A stretch of 64,000 nt of DNA, taken from assembly GCF_000406945.1 (NCBI RefSeq), contig NZ_KE136354.1:181771-245770 (forward strand), written 5' to 3'. Source of the stretch: Enterococcus dispar ATCC 51266 (GTDB taxonomy: Bacteria > Bacillota > Bacilli > Lactobacillales > Enterococcaceae). Position numbers and translations under genes: made by a program. The notes beneath the pieces are model-generated. The model saw only the letters and a list, made by a program, of their open reading frames with translations, was not told the origin of the DNA and ran no database searches. Shown one piece after another: positions 54,445 to 62,926 of this stretch (position 1 is its first letter; each line of letters starts with the position of its first letter).

Positions 54445-54688
54445 GTAGTTTAAGGAGTGACGGCTTATCGAGAAATCGATTAAAACAAATACATTGATGA
54501 ATATGAAATAAAGTTATAGACACATGAAAATGTATTAATCACTCGAAATTACTTTTAAATGAAAAATATGGATTTGATTGTTTTTCACGATATGATGAAG
54601 TACTCTATGAAAAGATGATAAATTGTCATATGATATAATCTTTCTAAAGATATAACAGTTAAAATAATCTATTTAAAGGATGAAGAGT
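54445..54688. other. AT-rich spacer with predicted promoter of the nuclease gene
   Basis: It contains an extended -10, TGA-TATAAT (54631-54639), without a clear -35, 50 bases before the next gene. One frame upstream reads LLLNEKYGFDCFSRYDEVLY before a stop, a possible remnant of a third recombinase-module gene; this is weak. Confidence 0.4.
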
Positions 54689-56047
54689 GTGAAAAATAGT
54701 ATTGCGGGACTATCTATGAGTTTTTCTCACATGAATTTTAGAAATATTGATTTGATATCGTTTGGTTCCTATGTATCTTTGTTGGATTATGACATAGTGA
54801 TTATCAATCTAGGGGGGATACCATTAGAGTATGCATCAGAAAAAAACTATGCTGGCAAAAGACTCCTAACAAATAATGATTCATTTACGTTTGAAGCTGA
54901 TTTTAAGCGAAGAAAAAAAGAAATTAAAGATTTACTTGCTCTTGGGAAAACAATTTATGTAACACTTCCATTGGAGGCTAGCTTCTACATTTATACAGGA
55001 GAAAATACATACTCTGGTACAGGTAGAAATCGTCAAACAACTAATTTAGTTACGGAGCATAAAATTTTAGATATTTTACCTATAAAATTAAATGTAACAC
55101 CCGGGTTAGGTAGCAAGATAGCATATTCAACTGATTATTCGTATAAAAGTCTGTTTGAAATTAAAGGTATGGAGTACTACTACAATGCCTACTTTAGTTC
55201 TGAGGATAATGGTATCCCGATTGCTTATATTGCAAATACAGAAAAATATATTTCCAAAGCATTCCCAATAAATGATGGACATCTTATTATTTTTCCGTCT
55301 ATATTTGATGAAGGCGATTACTCGAGTGAAAAAGAATATCGAAAAGTGATAAATAGTTTCTTGCATACAATAGATGATTTAGAAGAGGAGATAAGAATAT
55401 CTCTGGATGAATATTCTCTCCCGGAATGGGCTGATAAATATAGTATTTTAACAGAAAAAAATGAAAAGAAAAAAATTGAAGAATTGAATAAAGAAATTGA
55501 GAAACTAGAAAATGAAAAAGAAAAAACAGAAAATAAATTAAGCAGTCTACAGAAATACAAACTTGCTTTTACTGCATCTGGCAAGGAGTTAGAAACAATT
55601 ATATACGAGATTTTTTCAGAGTTAGGTTTCAAAAGTATGCCAATTGAATATAATCGAGCAGATGGGATTTTTGAATATAATGGATTGAAAATAGTAACTG
55701 AAATTAAAGGAGTCAATGGAAGCTCTGCTGAAAAACATAGTGCTCAGCTAGAAAAGTGGGTATCAGAGTTTGTTGAAAAAGAAGGAACAGTTCCTAAAGC
55801 TATATTGATTGTTAATGGTTTCAGAAGGAAAGATTTAACATCTAGAAAGGAACCTGTTTTCCCAAATCAAATGATTGACTATTCTACAAAAAGGGAGCAT
55901 TGTCTAATTTCAACAGTTCAATTGCTCGGAATTTTTATTGATGTGAAGAATAACCCTTCAAAAAAAGAAGCAATTATAACTAAGCTTTTAAATACAGTTG
56001 GTGTTTATTCTGGGTACATGGATTTCAAAAGTTTCCTCCAAGTTTAA
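54689..56047 (+). CDS. Unknown protein with coiled coil and C-terminal PD-(D/E)XK nuclease motif
   Basis: I do not recognise this 452-residue protein. The N-terminal region (residues 1-235) has alternating strands and helices, beginning SMSFSHMNFRNIDLISFGSY with a Rossmann-like strand LLDYDIVIINLGG. A charged coiled coil spans about 255-305 (EKKKIEELNKEIEKLENEK). The C-terminal domain (305-452) carries a nuclease-like motif, ADGIFEYNGLKIVTEIKG, with Asp325, Glu338 and Lys340 in PD-(D/E)XK spacing. A sensing domain plus nuclease, upstream of a restriction enzyme and near a recombinase, suggests defence against foreign DNA. The GTG at 54689 is preferred: AAAGGA is 8 bases upstream, whereas it abuts the ATG at 54680. 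Confidence 0.7.
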   Translation: MKNSIAGLSMSFSHMNFRNIDLISFGSYVSLLDYDIVIINLGGIPLEYASEKNYAGKRLLTNNDSFTFEADFKRRKKEIKDLLALGKTIYVTLPLEASFYIYTGENTYSGTGRNRQTTNLVTEHKILDILPIKLNVTPGLGSKIAYSTDYSYKSLFEIKGMEYYYNAYFSSEDNGIPIAYIANTEKYISKAFPINDGHLIIFPSIFDEGDYSSEKEYRKVINSFLHTIDDLEEEIRISLDEYSLPEWADKYSILTEKNEKKKIEELNKEIEKLENEKEKTENKLSSLQKYKLAFTASGKELETIIYEIFSELGFKSMPIEYNRADGIFEYNGLKIVTEIKGVNGSSAEKHSAQLEKWVSEFVEKEGTVPKAILIVNGFRRKDLTSRKEPVFPNQMIDYSTKREHCLISTVQLLGIFIDVKNNPSKKEAIITKLLNTVGVYSGYMDFKSFLQV

Positions 56048-56219
56048 TCTAGGATAAGGTAATATAAACAATTATCATTAATTTGATGGTTATTTCGTAT
56101 CTAGTAAATTTTGAATTTAACTAGATAATTAATGCTCTTATTTGTTGATGATCTATAAGAAGAAGATATTCTAATCTTAGTCTTAACAAGGACAGTAAGT
56201 CATGACGTATTATTTAATT

Positions 56220-56255
56220 AGGACGATTTGTTGATTACCTACAATGAATCGTCCT
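56220..56255 (+). terminator. Hairpin after the nuclease gene
   Basis: AGGACGATT / AATCGTCCT 9-bp perfect stem, followed by a weak T-rich stretch, 172 bases after the stop. Confidence 0.55.
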
Positions 56256-56302
56256 TTCAGTTTGTGAAATTTTCGCTGAGGGCAGTTAGGGTAATGGTTC
56301 AA

Positions 56303-56311
56303 TGATATAAT
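56303..56311 (+). promoter_or_regulatory. Predicted extended -10 promoter of the Type ISP operon
   Basis: TGA-TATAAT at 56303-56311, the same extended -10 as before the nuclease gene. GTTCAAT occurs just upstream (56297) and again at 56332, flanking the probable transcription start. This accounts for the 329-base gap 56048-56376 together with the hairpin. Confidence 0.45.
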
Positions 56312-56376
56312 AATAAAGTGTATATAAAAAAGTTCAATCTGTTGTATTATTTAATAGATTTTAAAGGAGACTTACG

Positions 56377-56478
56377 ATGTCACAGCATAATTATACGCAA
56401 TCTATACAGCAAATTGATATCGGATCTGATAAGTACAGGCCTGACTATTTGCATTACTGTGAAATGGAGGGGATGTAA
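56377..56478 (+). CDS. 33-codon ORF coupled to the Type ISP enzyme
   Basis: A short ORF begins ATG, 6 bases after AAAGGAGA. It encodes a 33-residue peptide (starts MSQHNYTQSIQQIDIG, contains KYRPDYLHYCEMEG) and stops exactly where the Type ISP gene begins (TAA-ATG with no gap). The ribosome binding site of the large gene (GGAGGGG) lies inside it. Either it is a real small protein, a leader that tunes translation of the restriction enzyme, or the N-terminal remnant of a lost gene. I do not recognise the sequence. Confidence 0.5.
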   Translation: MSQHNYTQSIQQIDIGSDKYRPDYLHYCEMEGM

Positions 56479-59400
56479 ATGAGTGAAGAAAATATAAACT
56501 ATCATGTATCGAAAGACTCAGAAAAAACGTTTGATAAACTAATTAATCAGATAAATGATTCGGCGGGTAGCGTTCAACGTGATCGTGGAACATACTTTGA
56601 AAAACTTGTTGAAGTTTATCTCCAAAACGAACCCACGTATAAAAATCTCTACTCAGATGTTTGGCTGCTTCATGAAGTTCCTGTGGAATACGGTATTTCA
56701 AAAAAAGATACTGGTGTTGACCTAGTAGCACGCAATAAAAACACTGGTGAACTAACGGCAATACAAGCAAAATTCTATTCTGGTAAAGTTGGTAAAGCTG
56801 AAATTAATTCATTCGTTGCTGAGCTTGGAAAAGATTATTATTCATCAGGTATGATCGTATCAACAACAGATGAATGGAATCAAAATGCACTCACTACGGT
56901 TCAAGAACAAACGAAGCAAGTTCAGCTGATTGGATTGTCAAATTTACGACATTCAGATATTGACTGGTCGAGTTTTAATTTTGAAAAACCGAAAGAAGTT
57001 ATTGTTAAATCGCATAAAGGATTACGTGACTACCAAAAGCAAGCAATTGAAAAAGCAAGCGAATATTATAAAACAAATGACCGTGGCATGCTGATAATGG
57101 CGCCGGGTACAGGAAAAACATTTACTTCTCTGAAAATGGTTGAGCAGTTTGCAAAAGATAGCGGTCAAAAAGTTTATAACGTCTTGTATCTTGTACCCAG
57201 CATTCAATTGTTAACACAGACGCTTTTTAGTTGGAACTCTGATGTATCTGATGACTTTGAACTTAATTCTTTTGCGGTAACTTCGGATAGAAAAGCTACT
57301 AAGAAAAAAGGCAATGATGATGATGCCGATATACAAGCAACTGATATTGGTTTTCCGGCAACTACAAGAGCCACAGATATTGTAAAAAATTATGAAAGTT
57401 CACTGTCAACAAATGAAAAAATCCGTTTGAATGTTGTGTTTAGTACCTATCAATCTATCGGTGTTATGCACGAAGCACAAGAAAATGGTTTTCCAGAATT
57501 TGATTTTATTATTTCGGATGAAGCACACCGAACAACAGGTTTTCATGAACAAAACCAAGAAGAAAGTCCTTTTGCAAAAGTCCATAGTAATATTAATATA
57601 AAAGGGAAATTACGTTTGTATCAAACGGCTACACCGAAAATCTATTCTGATGAGGCTAAATCAAAAGGAATTGAAAAGAGTGTTGTCATTGCTTCAATGG
57701 ATGATGATTCAATATTTGGTACTGAAATTTTCCGTCTAGGTTTTGGTGAAGCGGTTGCCCGTGGTTACCTGACTGACTATAAAGTTATGGTGCTTACTGT
57801 TGAAGAAGAAGCCATGACGAAAAATCTTCAACAAACACTTGCTGATCCTGAAAACGGCTTAAATATTGATGATGTTGGGCGTATTGTCGGTGTTTGGAAT
57901 GCAATGATTAAGCGTGAAGGTGCAACAGGTAAAGTTAGTGGTACGCCTATGAAGCGAGCTATCTCATTTATTGATACAATCAAAAACTCCGAAAAGATTT
58001 CCGAAAAATTTAATGCAGTAGTAAATGAATATCTTGGCGATAATGCAGAAGATAGTTTCCATATCGAAGTGAAGCACGTAGATGGTACATTGAACGCTTT
58101 ACAGAAAAAAGATGCAATTGATTGGCTTGCAGGTGATATTGATATTGATGAAGCACGTGTACTTTCAAACGTTAAATTTCTGACAGAAGGGATTGACGTA
58201 CCAAACCTTGACGCTGTTATCTTCTTCTCTCCTAAAAAATCACAAGTGGATATTGTTCAGGCAGTTGGTCGTATCATGCGTAAATTTGAAGGGAAAGAAT
58301 ACGGGTATATCATTCTTCCTATCGTTATTCCAGCAGGTTTAGCACCTGAAAATGTGTTAGATGACAACAAGACGTATGCGGCGGTTTGGCAAGTATTGAA
58401 TGCACTTCGTTCGACAGACGAACGCTTCAATGCGATTGTAAATCAGTTGCAGTTAAACAAGAAAAAACCTGGAAACATTAATATCATTAACCCAGGAAAA
58501 GGCCGCCCAAGAAAACCTTATTCTGAAACAGATACTTCAAGTGGAGTGGATGTTGATACTCCGCAACAAACAGAATTAGAACTCTGGGAGAATATTGAGG
58601 ACGCTATTTTTGGGAAAATTGTTCAAAAAGTCGGCGATAGACGTTACCTTGAAGATTGGTCGAAAGACGTTAACGAAATTGCCCAACGATATATTCGTTG
58701 GATCAATGAGCGTTTAGATGATAAAGGGAATCCAATCAAAGAAGAATTTGACAAGTTTATCAATAGTTTGCGTCACAATATTAATGAAAGCATCACACAA
58801 GAGTCAGCTGTTGAAATGTTGGCACAGCATCTGATTACAAAACCAGTCTTTGAAGCTTTGTTTGATGAATATAGCTTTGTCAATAATAATCCTGTTTCAT
58901 CTGCTATGGAGTCAATCGTTGTTGAATTACAAAAAGCAGGATTCGAGAAGGAGCAAGAAAAACTTGAACCGTTCTATGAGTCGGTAAAACTTCGAGCTAG
59001 TGGGATTGATAATGCGGAAGGTAAACAGAAAATTATTGTTACTTTGTATAATAAGTTTTTCTCTACTGGTTTTAAATCAACAACGGATCGCTTAGGGATT
59101 GTGTTTACACCTGTTGAAGTAGTGGACTTTATTATTCGTTCTGTTGATGATGTCTTGAAAAAACATTTTGGTAAATCGTTGGCAGATGAGGGTGTTAATA
59201 TCCTAGATCCATTTACAGGCACGGGGACATTTATTGTCAGAACCCTAACTTATTTGAAACAACAAATGGAAAATGGTGAAATTACGATTGCAGATATTAC
59301 AAGGAAATATACGCAAGAACTTCACGCCAATGAAATTGTGCTGTTGAGTTATTACATTGCAGCAATAAATATTGAGACAACCTTTGACGAAATTAATGGT

Positions 59401-61233
59401 GGCACGAGCTACGCACCTTTTGAAGGAATTGTTCTTACTGATACTTTTGAAAGTACTGAAACGGAAGATACGTTAGACGATGTTTTCTTTGGAACAAATG
59501 ATGAACGTCTGAAACGTCAACAAAAGATACCTATTACGGCAATTATTGGGAATCCGCCGTATTCAATGGGACATACAGATGAGAATGAAATTGATAATTC
59601 GGCTAGCTATCCAAAATTAACGGAAGCCATCACTAATAGTTATGTTAAACTCACGGATGCTAGAAGAGTTGTTTCTGTCTATGACTCTTATTTAAAAGCT
59701 TTCCGCTGGGCCACGGATAGACTATCTAGCAGCGGTGTGATTGGCTTTATAACAAACAGTTCATTTATTGACTTCAGAACGATGAACGGTGTTCGGAAAA
59801 GTTTTGGTAATGAGTTTAATTATGTATATGTCCTAAATCTACGTGGAGCAATAAAAGAGCGTCTAGGTGATTCGGCAAAAAAAGAAGGTCAAAATGTTTT
59901 TGATATTATGACGGGAGTGGCAATTACTCTATTAATTAAAGACGGTAGCAAAAATCACGAAATTTTTTATCATGACATTGGAGATTATTTAACGAGGAAA
60001 GAAAAATTTAATTATCTAAAAAATACCGCGTCTATGATAAATGTGGATTGGTTAAAGATTTTTCCTGATGAAAATGGTGATTGGATAAATAAGCGAGATA
60101 AAAACTATTTAACTTATATTTCTATGGGCAATGATTCTTCTACTAAAGAAAAAGATATATTATTTAATGATTCAGCAATTGGTGTTACAACGAGTAGAGA
60201 TAGTTGGGTTTATAATTTTGGAAAGAACAATGTGATTTATAATGCTTCTAAATTGATTAGAAATTATAATACTGAACGTGAAAGGCTAAGTAAGTTTTCA
60301 AATAAAGAGAAGGTTGAACATATTAATCTAGATCCTACTTATATGAGTTGGAGCAGAAAAACAAAAAATAAATTATCATCTGATGTTGCAATCAATTATG
60401 ATGAGCGTAGGATTGTTAAGAGTTCGTACAGACCCTATACTTATAAATGGTTATATTATGACACTGATATAGTGGAAATGCCTGGACGTTTTAAGGATTT
60501 CCTTGGAGAGAATAATAAAGTAATCTATGTTAGTGGTCCTGGAGTAAAGAGGGACTTCTCAGTATTAATTACAGATTCAATACCTGAATATAAGTATATT
60601 GAAAAAGGTCGAGGATTTTATTACTGGAACAATGGAAAGAACGAACTTTTTAATACTAATGTAATAAATGTAAACTCATGTTATGGATTGAATGAGGATG
60701 ATACGTTCTATTATATTTATGGCCTTCTTCATTCTTTAGAGTATCGCCAAAAATATGCAAATGATTTACAAAAAGCTCTACCACGCATTCCATTGTTAAA
60801 AAATAAAGAAAAATATGTTGAAATCGGTAGAAAACTTGCTGACTTACATTTGAATTATGAAAATCAACCAAGTTATAAAGGTGTTGAAGTAAACATTTTA
60901 GACGTAAATGGTTCATATCGCGTGAAGAAAATGAAATATTCGAAAAAAAAGGTATCAGATACTATCATTTTCAATGAGAATATAACAATTACAAACATCC
61001 CTGAACAAGCCTATGAATATGTGGTCAACGGTCGCTCTGCGATTGGATGGATTATTGATCAGTACCAAGTGAAAACAGATAAAAAGTCAGGTATCACGGA
61101 TGATCCGAATGACTTTTCAGATAATCCAAAATATATTTTGAATTTACTTTTGAGCATCATTAATGTATCTATGCAGACTGTTGAGCTGGTAAACAGTCTG
61201 CCACCTCTCGAAATTATTGATGAGAAGATGTAA
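56479..61233 (+). CDS. Type ISP restriction-modification enzyme (LlaGI/LlaBIII-like)
   Basis: This is a 1584-residue single polypeptide that combines cleavage, translocation and methylation, the architecture and size of the Type ISP enzymes LlaGI and LlaBIII of Lactococcus. Order of domains: Mrr-like nuclease (residues 15-150; Asp81 and Gln96-Ala-Lys98 in DTGVDLVAR...IQAKFY); superfamily 2 helicase-translocase (Walker A MAPGTGKT 207-214, DEAH 347-350, LYQTATPKIY, QAVGRIMRK from 594); a helical coupler; gamma-class N6-adenine methyltransferase (ILDPFTGTGTF 908-918, NPPY 1025-1028); and a C-terminal target-recognition domain (about 1150-1584). All motifs are intact. Such enzymes methylate one strand of an asymmetric site and cut after head-to-head translocation. 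Host modification is built in, so no separate subunits are needed. Confidence 0.92.
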   Translation: MSEENINYHVSKDSEKTFDKLINQINDSAGSVQRDRGTYFEKLVEVYLQNEPTYKNLYSDVWLLHEVPVEYGISKKDTGVDLVARNKNTGELTAIQAKFYSGKVGKAEINSFVAELGKDYYSSGMIVSTTDEWNQNALTTVQEQTKQVQLIGLSNLRHSDIDWSSFNFEKPKEVIVKSHKGLRDYQKQAIEKASEYYKTNDRGMLIMAPGTGKTFTSLKMVEQFAKDSGQKVYNVLYLVPSIQLLTQTLFSWNSDVSDDFELNSFAVTSDRKATKKKGNDDDADIQATDIGFPATTRATDIVKNYESSLSTNEKIRLNVVFSTYQSIGVMHEAQENGFPEFDFIISDEAHRTTGFHEQNQEESPFAKVHSNINIKGKLRLYQTATPKIYSDEAKSKGIEKSVVIASMDDDSIFGTEIFRLGFGEAVARGYLTDYKVMVLTVEEEAMTKNLQQTLADPENGLNIDDVGRIVGVWNAMIKREGATGKVSGTPMKRAISFIDTIKNSEKISEKFNAVVNEYLGDNAEDSFHIEVKHVDGTLNALQKKDAIDWLAGDIDIDEARVLSNVKFLTEGIDVPNLDAVIFFSPKKSQVDIVQAVGRIMRKFEGKEYGYIILPIVIPAGLAPENVLDDNKTYAAVWQVLNALRSTDERFNAIVNQLQLNKKKPGNINIINPGKGRPRKPYSETDTSSGVDVDTPQQTELELWENIEDAIFGKIVQKVGDRRYLEDWSKDVNEIAQRYIRWINERLDDKGNPIKEEFDKFINSLRHNINESITQESAVEMLAQHLITKPVFEALFDEYSFVNNNPVSSAMESIVVELQKAGFEKEQEKLEPFYESVKLRASGIDNAEGKQKIIVTLYNKFFSTGFKSTTDRLGIVFTPVEVVDFIIRSVDDVLKKHFGKSLADEGVNILDPFTGTGTFIVRTLTYLKQQMENGEITIADITRKYTQELHANEIVLLSYYIAAINIETTFDEINGGTSYAPFEGIVLTDTFESTETEDTLDDVFFGTNDERLKRQQKIPITAIIGNPPYSMGHTDENEIDNSASYPKLTEAITNSYVKLTDARRVVSVYDSYLKAFRWATDRLSSSGVIGFITNSSFIDFRTMNGVRKSFGNEFNYVYVLNLRGAIKERLGDSAKKEGQNVFDIMTGVAITLLIKDGSKNHEIFYHDIGDYLTRKEKFNYLKNTASMINVDWLKIFPDENGDWINKRDKNYLTYISMGNDSSTKEKDILFNDSAIGVTTSRDSWVYNFGKNNVIYNASKLIRNYNTERERLSKFSNKEKVEHINLDPTYMSWSRKTKNKLSSDVAINYDERRIVKSSYRPYTYKWLYYDTDIVEMPGRFKDFLGENNKVIYVSGPGVKRDFSVLITDSIPEYKYIEKGRGFYYWNNGKNELFNTNVINVNSCYGLNEDDTFYYIYGLLHSLEYRQKYANDLQKALPRIPLLKNKEKYVEIGRKLADLHLNYENQPSYKGVEVNILDVNGSYRVKKMKYSKKKVSDTIIFNENITITNIPEQAYEYVVNGRSAIGWIIDQYQVKTDKKSGITDDPNDFSDNPKYILNLLLSIINVSMQTVELVNSLPPLEIIDEKM

Positions 61234-61576
61234 CGGTTGGCTATCAATTATTAAGCGAAGAGGACTGGCCAATCGTTACTGAAAAATATCAACAATGGAA
61301 AAATTCTGAAAGATCAAGGGTTGTGTTAATATCTGAAATTTATTAGGGTAGAAAGACACTCGGTGCATTCATCAGCTATCATAAAAAGTTATCTTCAAAT
61401 TGAGATTATTCAGGTTTTATACCTTATGATTTTAATTTTGTCATTGTGAAAGTTGAGTATACTAACCTTTCACAATGATTTGCATGAGCTTTATCGGGGA
61501 AAAGAACTCATGCAGTACTTTGTAGTTTTTTTCAAATCAAAGAACCAATCTCGTTCAGTCCAGGAAGTTTACTGAG
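61234..61576. other. Non-coding gap with long palindromic stem and possible coding remnant
   Basis: It contains TCATTGTGAAAG / CTTTCACAATGA (61441-61452, 61467-61478), a perfect 12-bp stem with a 14-nt loop but no T-run, which could end transcription weakly or be a protein site. A start-less open frame (61236-61346) reads VGYQLLSEEDWPIVTEKYQQ and looks like a coding fragment. Confidence 0.45.
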
Positions 61577-61978
61577 ATGCTGAATGGTTCTATTGATAAA
61601 TACAATAAGCGAACCATTGAAACATCGAAAGTCATTGAAGAGTTGATTCAGATGGCGAAAGAGATGAGTGAGGCAGTACAGCGTGAGGAGGACTTAGGTC
61701 TTTCTAGAGATGAGATTGCTTTTTACGATGCATTGGCCGATCACGAAACAGCTAAAGAAGTATTAGGGGATGATACTTTAAAAGCTATTGCTCACGAATT
61801 GACTGTTGCAATCAAAAATAATATGAGTGTCGATTGGTCGGTTAGGGAAAGTGCTCGTGCGAAGATGCGTGTAACCGTTCGTCGATTGTTGAAGAAATAT
61901 GGTTATCCACCTGACTTGCAGAAGATGGCCATGGATAAGATTGTTCAGCAGGCGGAGTTGATGGCAAGTACGCTATAG
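61577..61978 (+). pseudogene. hsdR: Truncated Type I restriction subunit HsdR (C-terminal fragment)
   Basis: The 133 residues match the C-terminal helical domain of Type I restriction endonuclease subunits: GSIDKYNKRTIETSKVIEEL, the hallmark LGLSRDEIAFYDALADHETA, VLGDDTLKAIAHEL, and DWSVRESARAKMRVTVRRLLKKYGYPPD. A full HsdR has about 1000 residues, so the nuclease and translocase are missing. Similarity seems to extend about 10 codons upstream of the ATG to an in-frame stop near 61527. No hsdM or hsdS is in the window. This is a relic of a Type I system, probably lost by recombination at the island. Confidence 0.85.
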
Positions 61979-62512
61979 ATAGCGTGGTTCAAAAACTTCA
62001 AAATGTCGATGTTATTGAACCATGATACACTTCGACTACCAACTAGGAATAGTATTGTTTGAGATCTGTTATGTAAAATGAGTATTTTATAAATAAATAA
62101 AGTATGGATTTCAAAATAGTTTGATAACGTAGATTAGCTAATACGAGATTCGAAGCTTAATAGGCATGCTTTTAAATAGACTAATTTGGCATATCAGCAT
62201 TGCTGGTATGCTGTTTTTTTGCAAATAATATAACCGTAATCGTATATTTTTCCGTCATATGATTGTTATGTGACTGATGATAATGAAATGGGATCTATTA
62301 CTAAATAAGTTACTGTGATAAAAACACTCCAAATTTTTAAAAATAAAAAAGACTTTTATTAGATAAGTCTTTTTCCCTATAATTTCAGTAACTTTATTTT
62401 TTTTAAAACCATATCTTTCAAGTGCGTAAAATTACGCATTTGAAAACAGAAAAATGTGTTGATATATAAGTGTTTCAAAGGCTATAATTGTCTCGAAAAG
62501 GAGGGATATCAG
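61979..62512. other. Gap with two terminators and an operator-like dyad
   Basis: GCATATCAGC / GCTGGTATGC (62189-62211, T-run to 62220) is an intrinsic terminator. AAAAAGACTT / AAGTCTTTTT (62346-62374) is a second hairpin flanked by A and T tracts. TGCGTAA-AA-TTACGCA (62423-62438) is a perfect 7-bp dyad, 75 bases before the next gene, likely an operator for it. No convincing ORF lies in the remaining AT-rich DNA. Confidence 0.6.
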
Positions 62513-62926
62513 ATGGAAAAAATAACTTATAATAAGAAAAAGAAATCAAATCCATTTTTTTCCGATGATCTAAATAAGTTAGGTTATGAAATGAGCGAAA
62601 TGGAAGAAAGGTTTCTAACTTGTCTATATGATTTCTGCAAAGATAGGATGGTCATAGTATTATTTCAAAACAAGTTGATAATTAAGTTTGATCGAGAGAT
62701 AAGCTTTTATGCTGGGAAACGAAAGCGTACTGGTCCAGCTCTATCGATTGAAAATCATGAAAAGATTTTGGTAGGGGCGTATACAAGGATTAAGGCTCCT
62801 AGTGGTAAGTTAGTACCTAATACAAAATTTAAGTTGGATTCATTGGTGAAAATTTCTATATTCGAAGAGATTGATTTCAAACTTTATAGTAAGGGGGGAG
62901 ATACACATGCCGAAGAAGAAGAGTGA
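62513..62926 (+). CDS. Unknown protein (137 aa), accessory island
   Basis: This protein is not recognised. The ATG at 62513 lies after a strong AAAGGAGGG; 19 codons of open frame upstream are ignored. The N-terminus is very basic (KITYNKKKKSNPFF), then helical (YEMSEMEERFLTCLYDFCKD), followed by strands (MVIVLFQNKLIIKFDREISFY) and a Lys-rich region (GKRKRTGPALS). There is no membrane segment. The 3' end overlaps the next gene by 20 bases, so both are translated together. DNA or RNA binding is possible from the charge. A dyad upstream suggests regulation. Confidence 0.6.
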   Translation: MEKITYNKKKKSNPFFSDDLNKLGYEMSEMEERFLTCLYDFCKDRMVIVLFQNKLIIKFDREISFYAGKRKRTGPALSIENHEKILVGAYTRIKAPSGKLVPNTKFKLDSLVKISIFEEIDFKLYSKGGDTHAEEEE

